Shown here piece by piece: positions 35,990 to 47,900 of a stretch of 64,000 nt of DNA. A program made the position numbers and the translations under genes. Below the pieces are notes generated by a model. The model was not told where the DNA came from. It saw only the letters and a list, made by a program, of their open reading frames with translations, and made no database searches. How positions within the stretch are numbered: position 1 is the stretch's first letter; each line of letters begins with the position of its first letter. Source of the stretch: Ascidia mentula (Eukaryota; Chordata; Ascidiacea; Phlebobranchia; Ascidiidae); the NCBI GenBank assembly GCA_947561715.1, contig OX387197.1, positions 27,740,266-27,804,265 on the forward strand, read 5' to 3'.

Positions 35990-36670
35990 AAGTGTATTTA
36001 TTAGAATACATTATACAAACACATATAACCTTATTGCGACAACGAGTCGTCTGAAGATGCACACAAAGACAATTTTCTAAACGGGGCGAACCTGAAAGCA
36101 GTCCGCCAATAAGCGTTTATTTCTTTTTTGGTGGTCGAGCTGCACCTCATCATGTAATCTGTAAAATTGAGAAGTTCGCATTACTTTTTGTAACAAAACA
36201 AATCATGGTTGTTGTTCTGCCAAAGAACTGCTGCTATATTTCACATACTAAAGCGTGTTTCATATAGGTTGTTAAAAGATTTTGTTTCTTTAAAACATAT
36301 TTTTCTTATTGCCACAACCCCACCAAGTTGTATTAGAAAACATCTAAAATCAAATATCTAATGATCTATTAAGGTTTCTCAAAAAGCAATTTTATTTGAA
36401 CAACCCCAAAGTAATAGTGATGGGCCTTGGTTTGTCCCTTGAGCATAGCTGAAATGTTGATGTTTCACTCACCACTTTATACAGTTATGCTGTGGTGAAA
36501 GTTCTTTTTCCATGGCTTCCTTTCATGCTAAGTTGTGCCATTGCTTCATTGGTCATTAATCTGCAAAACATAAAAAAAATATAACAACAATCTGGGCATT
36601 AATATAAAATGATTTACTTACTTTCTCAAGCGGATCACATTGTCTTTCATTTGCCATGGAACTTTTATTG
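35990..36670 (-). pseudogene. DUF4806-like exon fragments
   Basis: Minus-strand pieces read PWQMKDNVIRLRK (about 36,602-36,652), then LMTNEAMAQLSMKGSHGKR (about 36,474-36,559), then TTKKEINAYWRTAFRFAP ending in SDDSLSQ and TAA (about 36,036-36,157). The middle piece resembles the core of DUF4806, a domain common in transposon-linked animal proteins. An in-frame TAA follows TFTTA in the middle exon and the joining phases disagree, so the gene is broken. An AATAAA lies downstream near 35,993. Confidence 0.45.
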
Positions 36671-38119
36671 TCAACTTTCACCAGCAATTTACTTTAAGCT
36701 GCAAAACAACCTGTGTAAATCAACAGTCATTACAAAACACAAAATTTGCTATATAGCACTAAACAAATTATGTGTTCTGAGGTTATGCTATGGTATACTC
36801 TGATATTATTTCTGACATGACTTGAGGCTAACCATCAGTTCAACTCGCAGCCAATAATATCCCTCCTGAGAGGAATCCAACCGTACTTTGAAAAACTTTC
36901 CCGCCATCCGGCTCCACTCCCACAGGCCGCGGCAAGCCCAGATAGCGCCAAATGTTCTTTTGCAAATATGTGATGCGGTGCGTTGTCGACTTGCGATCCC
37001 ACGCTGTGGCAAATCGACAAGGGACGAACTATAGCGAGGTCGGTGGACAGCCCCAATTAATCACAGTGTGTGGTGTCGCAAGGAATACAGAATTTGTCGA
37101 AATGGCTTTTAGTCGAATTTGAAAATAGAATTCATGCGTGTATGGCTCCGTATAAATGACCGGCCCTGGTTCGTATTTCTAAATAAAACCTGCAGTCAAA
37201 AAAAAAGCACAAATACAAACTATTTTGCGGTGGCCCGCAATTACTCTTTGTACACTTGCGTGCGCTGACAGAGTTTTTTCTTGGGACAAACTTTAAGATT
37301 AACATGCGTTATACAACTTGTTGAAAAACTAAACCAACTGACTTTAAAAAGTGAAAATAAAACGCACTGGCTAGCTTTAAGCACGATGTGTTTTTAGGTC
37401 AATATTGAAGCAAGTTTCTAATTTTATGGTTATTTTTTTAAATGACAATTGGATTTATTCTGCTAAAAAATATTTTACGAAAGGGATAAGGCTAACCATA
37501 ACTTTGACTCATAACCAAAATCAATAATGCCCTCCCGAGAGGAACCCAACAGTACTTTGAAAAACTTTCCCGCCAACCGGCTTCACTCCCACAAGCCGCG
37601 ACGGGCCAGATAGCGCCAAAACCCTTAAATTCAGTGTAACATAAACAGGAAGATACGATAATAAATGATAGGCTACTAACCATGTCCTAATCGTTTGCTA
37701 AAAATAAAACCAAAATGCGGTACAAAAACTGTTATTGCAATCAAACGATGTTGTTCCCTGCACAACAAGGAAAGTCAACGTGCAAATTTTCTTGTGCGAA
37801 AACGTGAGGTATGTGGTGCGCTGTCCATTGTTCGTTGCCGCCTTCAAGGTCTTCGACCACACGCTAAGGCAAATCCACAAGGGACGAAGCGTAGCGAGGT
37901 CCGCGGTGGAGAGCCCAATTAATCACAGTGTGTGGTGTCGCAAGGAATGTGAAATTTTTCGAACTGGGTTTTGTATAGGACGAAGTATTGCGTATATGAC
38001 AATTTAATCTTTACAAATCTCGAAAAACAACTGATTTGGTCCCATTTCGATATAGCCATACAGGAGCAGTTTGGTTACGTTTATGGTATATAGAATTTTG
38101 GAAAGGTCTTCCACTATCA
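36671..38119. repeat. Diverged internal repeat modules
   Basis: A module with GGCTAACCAT, TACTTTGAAAAACTTTCCCG and AGATAGCGCCAAA occurs at about 36,827-36,950 and 37,491-37,622. A second module with CAAGGGACGAA, CCCAATTAATCACAGTGTGT and GGTGTCGCAAGGAAT occurs at about 37,005-37,090 and 37,860-37,960. No gene is seen. Confidence 0.75.
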
Positions 38120-41100
38120 CATCATAAAAGTTTTGCACAGTATTACAACACTCCATTCGGAGTTGAACTGTAAAAACCGATTTCTTCCATTTCAATTGGC
38201 TTTTGAAAGACAAGCGACCAAGCATGTTAACGTGCCGGCAGTAGATACCAAACAGCGCGGGTCGTGCCTTCGTGTTCAATCAAGTTGTCAGTCTCTCATT
38301 CGTTTGTTTCAACTTCAATCGAAACAAAATTTTGCACAGTATTACAACACTCTATTCGGAGTTGAACTGTAAAACCCGATTTATTTTATTTTAATTGGCC
38401 TTTAAGATCCAAGCGACCAAGTATTTTAATGAGCCAACAGTAATACCAAACCGCGCGGGTCGTGCCCTTGTGTTCAATCAAGTTGTCAGTCTATCATTCG
38501 TTTGTTTCAACTTCAATCGAAACAAAATTTTGCACAGTATTACAACACACTATTCGGAGTTGAACTGTAAAACCCGATTTATTTTATTTTAATTGGCCTT
38601 TAAGATCCAAGCGACCAAGTATTTTAATGAGCCAACAGTAATACCAAACCGCGCGGGTCGTGCCCTTGTGTTCAATCAAGTTGTCAGTCTATCATTCGTT
38701 TGTTTCAACTTCAATCGAAACAAAATTTTGCACAGTATTACAACACACTATTCGGAGTTGAACTGTAAAACCCGATTTATTTTATTTTAATTGGCCTTTA
38801 AGATCCAAGCGACCAAGTATTTTAATGAGCCAACAGTAATACCAAACCGCGCGGGTCGTGCCCTTGTGTTCAATCAAGTTGTCAGTCTATCATTCGTTTG
38901 TTTCAACTTCAATCGAAACAAAATTTTGCACAGTATTACAACACACTATTCGGAGTTGAACTGCAAAACCCGATTTCTTTCATTTCAATTGGCTTTTGAA
39001 AGACAAACGACCAAGCATGTTAACGTGCCGGCAGTAGATACCAAACAGCGCGGTTGGGGGGGGGGTGTTCAATCAAGTTGTCAGTCTCTCATTCGTTTGT
39101 TTCAACTTCAATCGAAACAAAATTTTGCACAGTATTACAAAACTCTATTCGGAGTTGAACTGTAAAAACCGATTTCATTTATTTCAATTGGCTTTTGAAA
39201 GACAAGCGACCAAGCATGCTAACGCCCCGGCAGTAGATACAAAACCGCGCGGGTCGTGCCTTCGCGTTCAATCAAGTTGTCAGTCTCTCAGGCGTTTGTT
39301 TCAACTTCAATCGAAACAAAATTTTGCACAGTATTACAACACTCTATTCGGAGTTGAACTGTAAAACCCGATTTATTTTATTTTAATTGGCCTTTAAGAT
39401 CCAAGCGACCAAGTATTTTAATGAGCCAACAGTAATACCAAACCGCGCGGGTCGTGCCCTTGTGTTCAATCAAGTTGTCAGTCTATCATTCGTTTGTTTC
39501 AACTTCAATCGAAACAAAATTTTGCACAGTATTACAACACACTATTCGGAGTTGAACTGTAAAACCCGATTTATTTTATTTTAATTGGCCTTTAAGATCC
39601 AAGCGACCAAGTATTTTAATGAGCCAACAGTAATACCAAACCGCGCGGGTCGTGCCCTTGTGTTCAATCAAGTTGTCAGTCTATCATTCGTTTGTTTCAA
39701 CTTCAATCGAAACAAAATTTTGCACAGTATTACAACACACTATTCGGAGTTGAACTGTAAAACCCGATTTATTTTATTTTAATTGGCCTTTAAGATCCAA
39801 GCGACCAAGTATTTTAATGAGCCAACAGTAATACCAAACCGCGCGGGTCGTGCCCTTGTGTTCAATCAAGTTGTCAGTCTATCATTCGTTTGTTTCAACT
39901 TCAATCGAAACAAAATTTTGCACAGTATTACAACACACTATTCGGAGTTGAACTGTAAAACCCGATTTATTTTATTTTAATTGGCCTTTAAGATCCAAGC
40001 GACCAAGTATTTTAATGAGCCAACAGTAATACCAAACCGCGCGGGTCGTGCCCTTGTGTTCAATCAAGTTGTCAGTCTATCATTCGTTTGTTTCAACTTC
40101 AATCGAAACAAAATTTTGCACAGTATTACAACACACTATTCGGAGTTGAACTGCAAAACCCGATTTCTTTCATTTCAATTGGCTTTTGAAAGACAAACGA
40201 CCAAGCATGTTAACGTGCCGGCAGTAGATACCAAACAGCGCGGTTGGGGGGGGGTGTTCAATCAAGTTGTCAGTCTCTCATTCGTTTGTTTCAACTTCAA
40301 TCGAAACAAAATTTTGCACAGTATTACAAAACTCTATTCGGAGTTGAACTGTAAAAACCGATTTCATTTATTTCAATTGGCTTTTGAAAGACAAGCGACC
40401 AAGCATGCTAACGCCCCGGCAGTAGATACAAAACCGCGCGGGTCGTGCCTTCGCGTTCAATCAAGTTGTCAGTCTCTCAGGCGTTTGTTTCAACTTCAAT
40501 CGAAACAAAATTTTGCACAGTATTACAACACTCTATTCGGAGTTGAACTGTAAAACCCGATTTATTTTATTTTAATTGGCCTTTAAGATCCAAGCGACCA
40601 AGTATTTTAATGTGCCAACAGTAGATACCAAACCGCGCGGGTCATGCCTTCGTGTTCAATCAAGTTGTCAGTCTCTCATTCGTTTGTTTCAACTTCAATC
40701 GAAACAAAATTTTGCACAGTATTACAACACACTATTCGGAGTTAAACTGTAAAACCCGATTCCTTTTATTTCAATTGGCTTTTGAGAGCCAAGCGACCAA
40801 GCATGTTAACGTGCCGGCAGTAGATACCAAACCGCGCGGGTCGTGCCTTCGTGTTCAATCAAGTTGTCAGTCTCTCGTTCGTTTGTTTCAACTTCAATCG
40901 AAACAAAATTTTGCACAGTATTACAACACAATATTCGGAGTTGAACTGTGAAACCCGATTTCTTTCATTTCAATTGGCTATTGAAAGACAAGCGACCAAG
41001 CATGTTAACGTGCCGGCAGTAGATACCAAACCGCGCGGGTCGTGCCTTCGCGTTCAATCAAGTTGTCAGTCTCTCATTCGTTTGTTTCAACTTCAATCGA

Positions 41101-42190
41101 AACAAAATTTTGCACAGTTTTACAACACACTATTCGGAGTTGAACTGTAAAACCTGATTTATTTTATTTTAATTTTCCTTTAAGATCCAAGCGACCAAGT
41201 ATTTTTATGTGCCAACAGTAGATACCAAACCGCGCGGGTCATGCCTTCGTGTTCAATCAAGTTGTCAGTCTCTCATTCGTTTGTTTCAACTTCAATCGAA
41301 ACAAAATTTTGCACAGTATTACAACACACTATTCGGAGTTAAACTGTAAAACCCGATTCCTTTTATTTCAATTGGCTTTTGAGAGCCAAGCGACCAAGCA
41401 TGTTAACGTGCCGGCAGTAGATACCAAACCGCGCGGGTCGTGCCTTCGTGTTCAATCAAGTTGTCAGTCTCTCGTTCGTTTGTTTCAACTTCAATCGAAA
41501 CAAAATTTTGCACAGTATTACAACACAATATTCGGAGTTGAACTGTGAAACCCGATTTCTTTCATTTCAATTGGCTATTGAAAGACAAGCGACCAAGCAT
41601 GTTAACGTGCCGGCAGTAGATACCAAACCGCGCGGGTCGTGCCTTCGCGTTCAATCAAGTTGTCAGTCTCTCATTCGTTTGTTTCAACTTCAATCGAAAC
41701 AAAATTTTGCACAGTTTTACAACACACTATTCGGAGTTGAACTGTAAAACCTGATTTATTTTATTTTAATTTTCCTTTAAGTTCCAAGCGACCAAGTATT
41801 TTTATGTGCCAACAGTAGATACCAAACCGCGCGGGTCATGCCTTCGTGTTCAATCAAGTTGTCAGTCTATCATTCGTTTGTTTCAACTTCAATCGAAACA
41901 AAATTTTGCACAGTATTACAACACACTATTCGGAGTTGAACTGTAAAACCCGATTCCTTTTATTTCAATTGACTTTTGAGAGCCAAGCGACCAAGCATGT
42001 TAACGTGCCGGCAGTAGATTCCAAACCGCGCGGGTCGTGCCTTCGCGTTCAATCAAGTTGTCAGTCTCTCAGGCGTTTGTTTCAACTTCAATCGAAAAAA
42101 AATTTTGCACAGTATTACAACACGCTATTCGGAGTTGAACTGTAAAACCCGATTCCTTTTATTTCAATTGGCTATTGAAAGACAAGCGAC
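38120..42190. repeat. 198/199-bp satellite, about 20 units
   Basis: Tandem units contain TTTTGCACAGTATTACAACA, TTCGGAGTTGAACTG and TTCAATCAAGTTGTCAGTCT. Several units are exactly 198 bp, so repeated 65-codon frames appear; these are incidental. Higher-order structure is visible: a roughly 1.2-kb block at about 38.4-39.36 kb recurs at 39.39-40.55 kb with one extra unit, and a 597-bp block at 40.65 kb recurs at 41.25 kb. Confidence 0.95.
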
Positions 42191-42719
42191 CAAGCATATC
42201 AATGTGCCAGTCGATAGCAAACCTATTATTATTTGAACATTATTTTCAATCAGTATAAACGAATGATGCATGCCTATATGTAATCGCTGTAATGGGAATG
42301 TTTGTATTTTAGGCGTTAGTTTGATTTCAATTAAAGCAAAATTTCCTGATGAATGGCAACCCTAAAAAATTGTCCCCTCCATTGTACTAGAATTGTTGCC
42401 GTGGGAGTCGGTCGACGTTGGGCAAAGAAATATCTGAAGCGTAAACAACTGTCAGATTTTGACTGATAATACGTTATTCCCATGTGAAACGCTTTTCGGC
42501 CAACAAATGAAAAAAGTTATGTTTGCTATTTGACTTTGTGCCTCAAACTTCAATGATATTTCACAACACCTTTTTTATTTGGTATCAAACAGTCATTCTG
42601 ATATGAAAAGACATGGTATGAGATAAACCTGTTAATTATGATAACATATAATACTCACAATTAATTATTTGTTTATTTATATGTCAAGTCAACGTCCTTG
42701 TTGCGTTAACATTGACGCG

Positions 42720-44520
42720 CAATTGTTTAACAAACATTCTATAAATGTTACGCATCGGTTGGTTATTTTTTCGTCATTCCGATAACATTGGAATAACGTT
42801 GATGTTTGGTTCTTTATTATAACGTTATCATAACAACATTCAATAAACGTTAGGTTTTGGTTGGTTGATTTTTTGTTTTTCCGATAACATTAGAATAACG
42901 TTGATGTTTGGTTCTTTATTATAACGTTATCACAACAACATTTAATAAACGTTATAGGTTTTGGTTGGTTGATTTTTTGTTTTCCCGATAACATTGGAAT
43001 AACGTTGATGTTTGGTTCTTTATTATAACGTTATCATAACAACGTTCAATAAACGTTAGGTTTTGATTGGTTGATTTTTTGTTTTTCCGATAACATATGA
43101 ATAACGTTGATGTTTGGTTCTTTATTATAACGTTATCATAACAACGTTCAATAAACGTTAGGTTTTGGTTGGTTGATTTTTTGTTTTTTCGATAACATTA
43201 GAATAACGTTGATGTTTGGTTCTTTATTATGACGTTATCATAACAACATTCAATAAACGTTAGGTTTTGGTTGGTTGATTTTTTGTTTTTCCGATAACAT
43301 TAGAATAACGTTGATGTTTGGTTCTTTATTATAACGTTATCATAACAACATTCAATAAACGTTAGGTTTTGGTTGGTTGATTTTTTGTTTTTCCGATAAC
43401 ATTAGAATAACGTTGATGTTTGGTTCTTTATTATAACGTTATCATAACAACGTTCAATAAACGTTAGGTTTTGGTTGGTTGATTTTTTGTTTTTCCGATA
43501 ACATTAGAATAACGTTGATGTTTGGTTCTTTATTATGACGTTATCATAACAACATTCAATAAACGTTAGGTTTTGGTTGGTTGATTTTTTGTTTTTCCGA
43601 TAACATTAGAATAACGTTGATGTTTGGTTCTTTATTATAACGTTATCATAACAACATTCAATAAACGTTAGGTTTTGGTTGGTTGATTTTTTGTTTTTCC
43701 GATAACATTAGAATAACGTTGATGTTTGGTTCTTTATTATAACGTTATCATAACAACATTCAATAAACGTTAGGTTTTAGTTGGTTGATTTTTTGTTTTT
43801 CCGATAACATTAGAATAACGTTGATGTTTGGTTCTTTATTATAACGTTGTCATAACAACATTCAATAAACGTTAGGTTTTGGTTGGTTGATTTTTTGTTT
43901 TTCCGATAACATTAGAATAACGTTGATGTTTGGTTCTTTATTATAACGTTATCATAACAACGTTCAATAAACGTTAGGTTTTGGTTGGTTGATTTTTTGT
44001 TTTTCCGATAACATTAGAATAACGTTGATGTTTGGTTCTTTATTATAACGTTATCATAACAACGTTCAATAAACGTTAGGTTTTGGTTGGTTGATTTTTT
44101 GTTTTTCCGATAACATTAGAATAACGTTGATGTTTGGTTCTTTATTTTACGTTATCATAACAACATTCAATAAACGTTAGGTTTTGGTTGGTTGATTTTT
44201 TGTTTTTCCGATAACATTAGAATAACGTTGATGTTTGGTTCTTTATTATAACGTTGTCATAACAACGTTCAATAAACGTTAGGTTTTGGTTGGTTGATTT
44301 TTTGTTTTTCCGATAACATTACAATAACGTTGATGTTTGGTTCTTTATTATAACGTTATCATAACAACATTCAATAAACGTTAGGTTTTGGTTGGTTGAT
44401 TTTTTGTTTTTCCGATAACATTGGAATAACGTTGATGTTTGGTTCTTTATTATAACGTTATCATAACAACATTCAATAAACGTTAGGTTTTGGTTGGTTG
44501 ATACAACGTTTTACGATTAA
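42720..44520. repeat. About 100-bp AACGTT tandem array, about 18 units
   Basis: Units contain AATAACGTTGATGTTTGGTT, TATAACGTTATCATAACAAC and AATAAACGTTAGGTTTTGG with very little divergence, pointing to recent amplification. Confidence 0.92.
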
Positions 44521-44752
44521 CAACAAAAGAACGTTGGAATTAGGTTAGGTTTAGAAGACGTTCATTTCCTACGTTAGTTCAACGCTGATATTTGGTAGGT
44601 TTAAAAAACGTAGAAAGGAAACGTAGAATCAACGTTAATATTTGGAAAACATGCAACCAGTAAAAATTTTTTGGTTCGATTTACGTTAATGAACGTTTCA
44701 ACCAAAAGTCAACGTAACAAAAACGTTCCTTCCACGTTTGATGTTTGCTGGG

Positions 44753-44937
44753 CTGGACTTTTTTCAAATTATTGTCAGTCTATTGGTTATGTTTCACCAA
44801 CCCAAATAAGTTTAGATGAATGCATTTCATTTCAGTATGTTTCGATACTACAAACTTTGTCAAATCATCTTCACGATGTTGCTGTGTGGCTAATGGTTAA
44901 TAAACAACAAAAACAAGTTTCAAAGAATTTTTTGAGC
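44753..44937 (+). pseudogene. Transposon-type protein fragment, right part
   Basis: The frame resumes with GLFSNYCQSIGYVSPTQISL and FQYVSILQTLSNHL, in the style of the same uncharacterised transposon proteins. It is cut at about 44,938 by the start of the second Drosha block. Confidence 0.4.
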
Positions 44938-47900
44938 ATCAAAGTAGTTTAACGTTGATCAAAATCACTCATTAACCAACCAGCTATTGGTCTTCAAACT
45001 AGATAATATTTTATCTGTTGCCACGAAACCAGATAACATGTGAATTGGTGTTTAACCAATTTTGTTTGTGACGCAGGACATCTGACGTTGCTACGGGCAA
45101 CCATTGTGAACGGGCGTACGCAGTCGCTAGTAGCAACGGAGTTGGGAATGCGTGAATACGTCATACGTAATTTGGATGGGGACACTTCGGGTAAAACGTT
45201 GCATGAATGTTTTGTGTTGCTACCATGTTTTAATCAACATATTTAAATGACAATCTGGGTTTCCTTTAAAACACCCCAGATATCAAACTCGTTTTCCTTT
45301 AAAACACCCCAGATATCAAAGCGGTTTTCTTTTAAAACACCCCAGATATCAAACCGGTTTTCCTTTAAAACATCCCAGATATCAAACTCGTTTCCCCTTA
45401 AAACACCCCAGATATCAAACCGGTTTTCCTTTGAAACACCCCAGATATCAAACCGGTTTTCCTTTAAAACACCCGAGATATCAAACCGGTTTTCCTTTAA
45501 AACACCCCAGATATCAAACCGGTTTTCCTTTAAGACACTCCCAGATATCAAACCGGTTTTCCTTTAAAACACCCCAGATATCAAACCGGTTTTCCTTTAA
45601 GACACCCCCAGATATCAAACTCGTTTTCCTTGAAAACACCGCAGATATCAAACCGGTTTTCCTTTAAAACACCCCAGATATCAAACCGGTTTTCCTTTAA
45701 AACACCCCCAGATATCAAACCGGTTTTCCTTTAAAAACCCCAGATATCAAACTCGTTTTCTTTTAAAACACCCCAGGTATCAAACCTGTTTTCCTTTAAA
45801 ACACCCCAGATATCAAACCGGTTTTCCTTTAAGACAGCCCCAGATATCAAACCGGTTTTCCTTTAAAGCACCCCAGATATCAAACTGGTTTTCCTTTAAA
45901 ACACCCCCAGATATCAAACCGGTTTTCCTTTAAAAACCCCAGATATCAAACTCGTTTTCTTTTAAAACACCCCAGGTATCAAGCCTGTTTTCCTTTAAAA
46001 CACCCCAGATATCAAACCGGTTTTCCTTTAAGACAGCCCCAGATATCAAACCGGTTTTCCTTTAAAACACCCCAGATATCAAACCGGTTTTCCTTTAAGA
46101 CAGCCCCAGATATCAAACCGGTTTTCCTTTAAAACACCCCCAGATATCAAACCGGTTTTCCTTTAAAAACCCCAGATATCAAACTCGTTTTCTTTTAAAA
46201 CACCCCAGGTATCAAACCTGTTTTCCTTCAAAACACCCGGAATATCAAACCGGTTTTCCTTTAAAACACCCCAGATATCAAACCGGTTTTCCTTTAAAAC
46301 ACCCCAGGTATCAAACCTGTTTTCCTTTAAAACACCCGAGATATCAAACTGGTTTTCCTTCAAAACACCCCAGGTATGAAACCTGTTTTCCTTTAAAACA
46401 CCCCAGATATCAAACCGGTTTTCCTTTAAAACACCCCAGATATCAAACCGGTTTTCCTTTAAAACATCCCAGATGTCAAACTCGTTTCCCTTTAAAACAC
46501 CCCAGATATCAAACCGGTTTTCCTTTGAAACACCCAAGATATCAAACCGGTTTTCCTTTAAGACACCCCCAGATATCAAACTCGTTTTCCTTTAAAACAC
46601 CCCAGATATCAAACCGGTTTCACTTTAAAACACCGCAGATATCAAACCGGTTTTCCTTGAAGACACCCCAGATATCAAACCGGTTTTCCTTTAAAACACC
46701 CCAGATATGAAACTCGATTCCCTTTAAAATACCGCAGATATCAAACCGGTTTTCCTTTGAAACACCCAAGATATCAAACCGGTTTTCCTTTAAGACACCC
46801 CAGATATCAAACTCGTTTTCCTTTAAAACACCCCAGATATCAAACCGGTTTCACTTTAAAACACCGCAGATATCAAACCGGTTTTCCTTGAAGACACCCC
46901 AGATATCAAACCGGTTTTCCTCTAAAAAACCCCAGATATCAAACCGGTTTTCCTCTAAAAAACCCCAGATATCAAACCGGTTTTCCTCTAAAAAACCCCA
47001 GATATCAAACCGGTTTTCCTTTAAAAAACCCCAGATACCAAACCGGTTTTCCTTTAAAACACCCCAGATATGAAACTCGATTCCCTTTAAAATACCGCAG
47101 ATATCAAACCGGTTTTCCTTTAAAACACCCAAGATATCAAACCGGTTTTCCTTTAAAAAACCCCAGATATCAAACCGGTTTTCCTTTAAAACACCCCAGA
47201 TATCAAACCGGTTTCACTTTAAAACACCGCAGATATCAAACCGGTTTTCCTTGAAGACACCCCAGATATCAAACCGGTTTTCCTCTAAAAAAACCCAGAT
47301 ATCAAACCGGTTTTCCTCTAAAAAACCCCAGATATCAAACCGGTTTTCCTCTAAAAAACCCCAGATATCAAACCGGTTTTCCTTTAAAACACCCCAGATA
47401 TGAAACTCGATTCCCTTTAAAACACCGCAGATATCAAACCGGTTTTCCTTTAAAACACCCCACATATCAAACCGGTTTTCCTTTAAAAAACCCCAGATAC
47501 CAAACCGGTTTTCCTTTAAAACACCCCAGATATGAAACTCGATTCCCTTTAAAATACCGCAGATATCAAACCGGTTTTCCTTTGAAACACCCAAGATATC
47601 AAACCGGTTTTCCTTTAAAAAACCCCAGATATCAAACCGGTTTTCCTTTAAAACACCCCAGATATCAAACCGGTTTCACTTTAAAACACCGCAGATATCA
47701 AACCGGTTTTCCTTGAAGACACCCCAGATATCAAACCGGTTTTCCTCTAAAAAAACCCAGATATCAAACCGGTTTTCCTCTAAAAAACCCCAGATATCAA
47801 ACCGGTTTTCCTTTAAAAAACCCCAGATACCAAACCGGTTTTCCTTTAAAACACCCCAGATATGAAACTCGATTCCCTTTAAAATACCGCAGATATCAAA

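Larger units (their letters stand above)
34906..44752. mobile_element. 9.85-kb element with CCCAGCAAACAT ends and AACGTT-rich arrays
   Basis: Terminal inverted repeats CCCAGCAAACAT (34,906-34,917) and ATGTTTGCTGGG (44,741-44,752). Inside the left end is a 121-bp tandem (about 34,960-35,800), inside the right end a roughly 100-bp tandem (about 42,720-44,520), both studded with AACGTT. The middle holds DUF4806-like exons, a diverged repeat module and a 198/199-bp satellite. No transposase is visible, so it is non-autonomous. No convincing target duplication was found beyond a possible CT dinucleotide. It splits a transposon-type frame. Confidence 0.7.

Noticed and set aside
38395..42145. Series of identical 65-99 codon frames
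   Set aside because: Arise from a 198/199-bp satellite; starts are non-ATG or arbitrary and the frame shifts whenever a 199-bp unit occurs.
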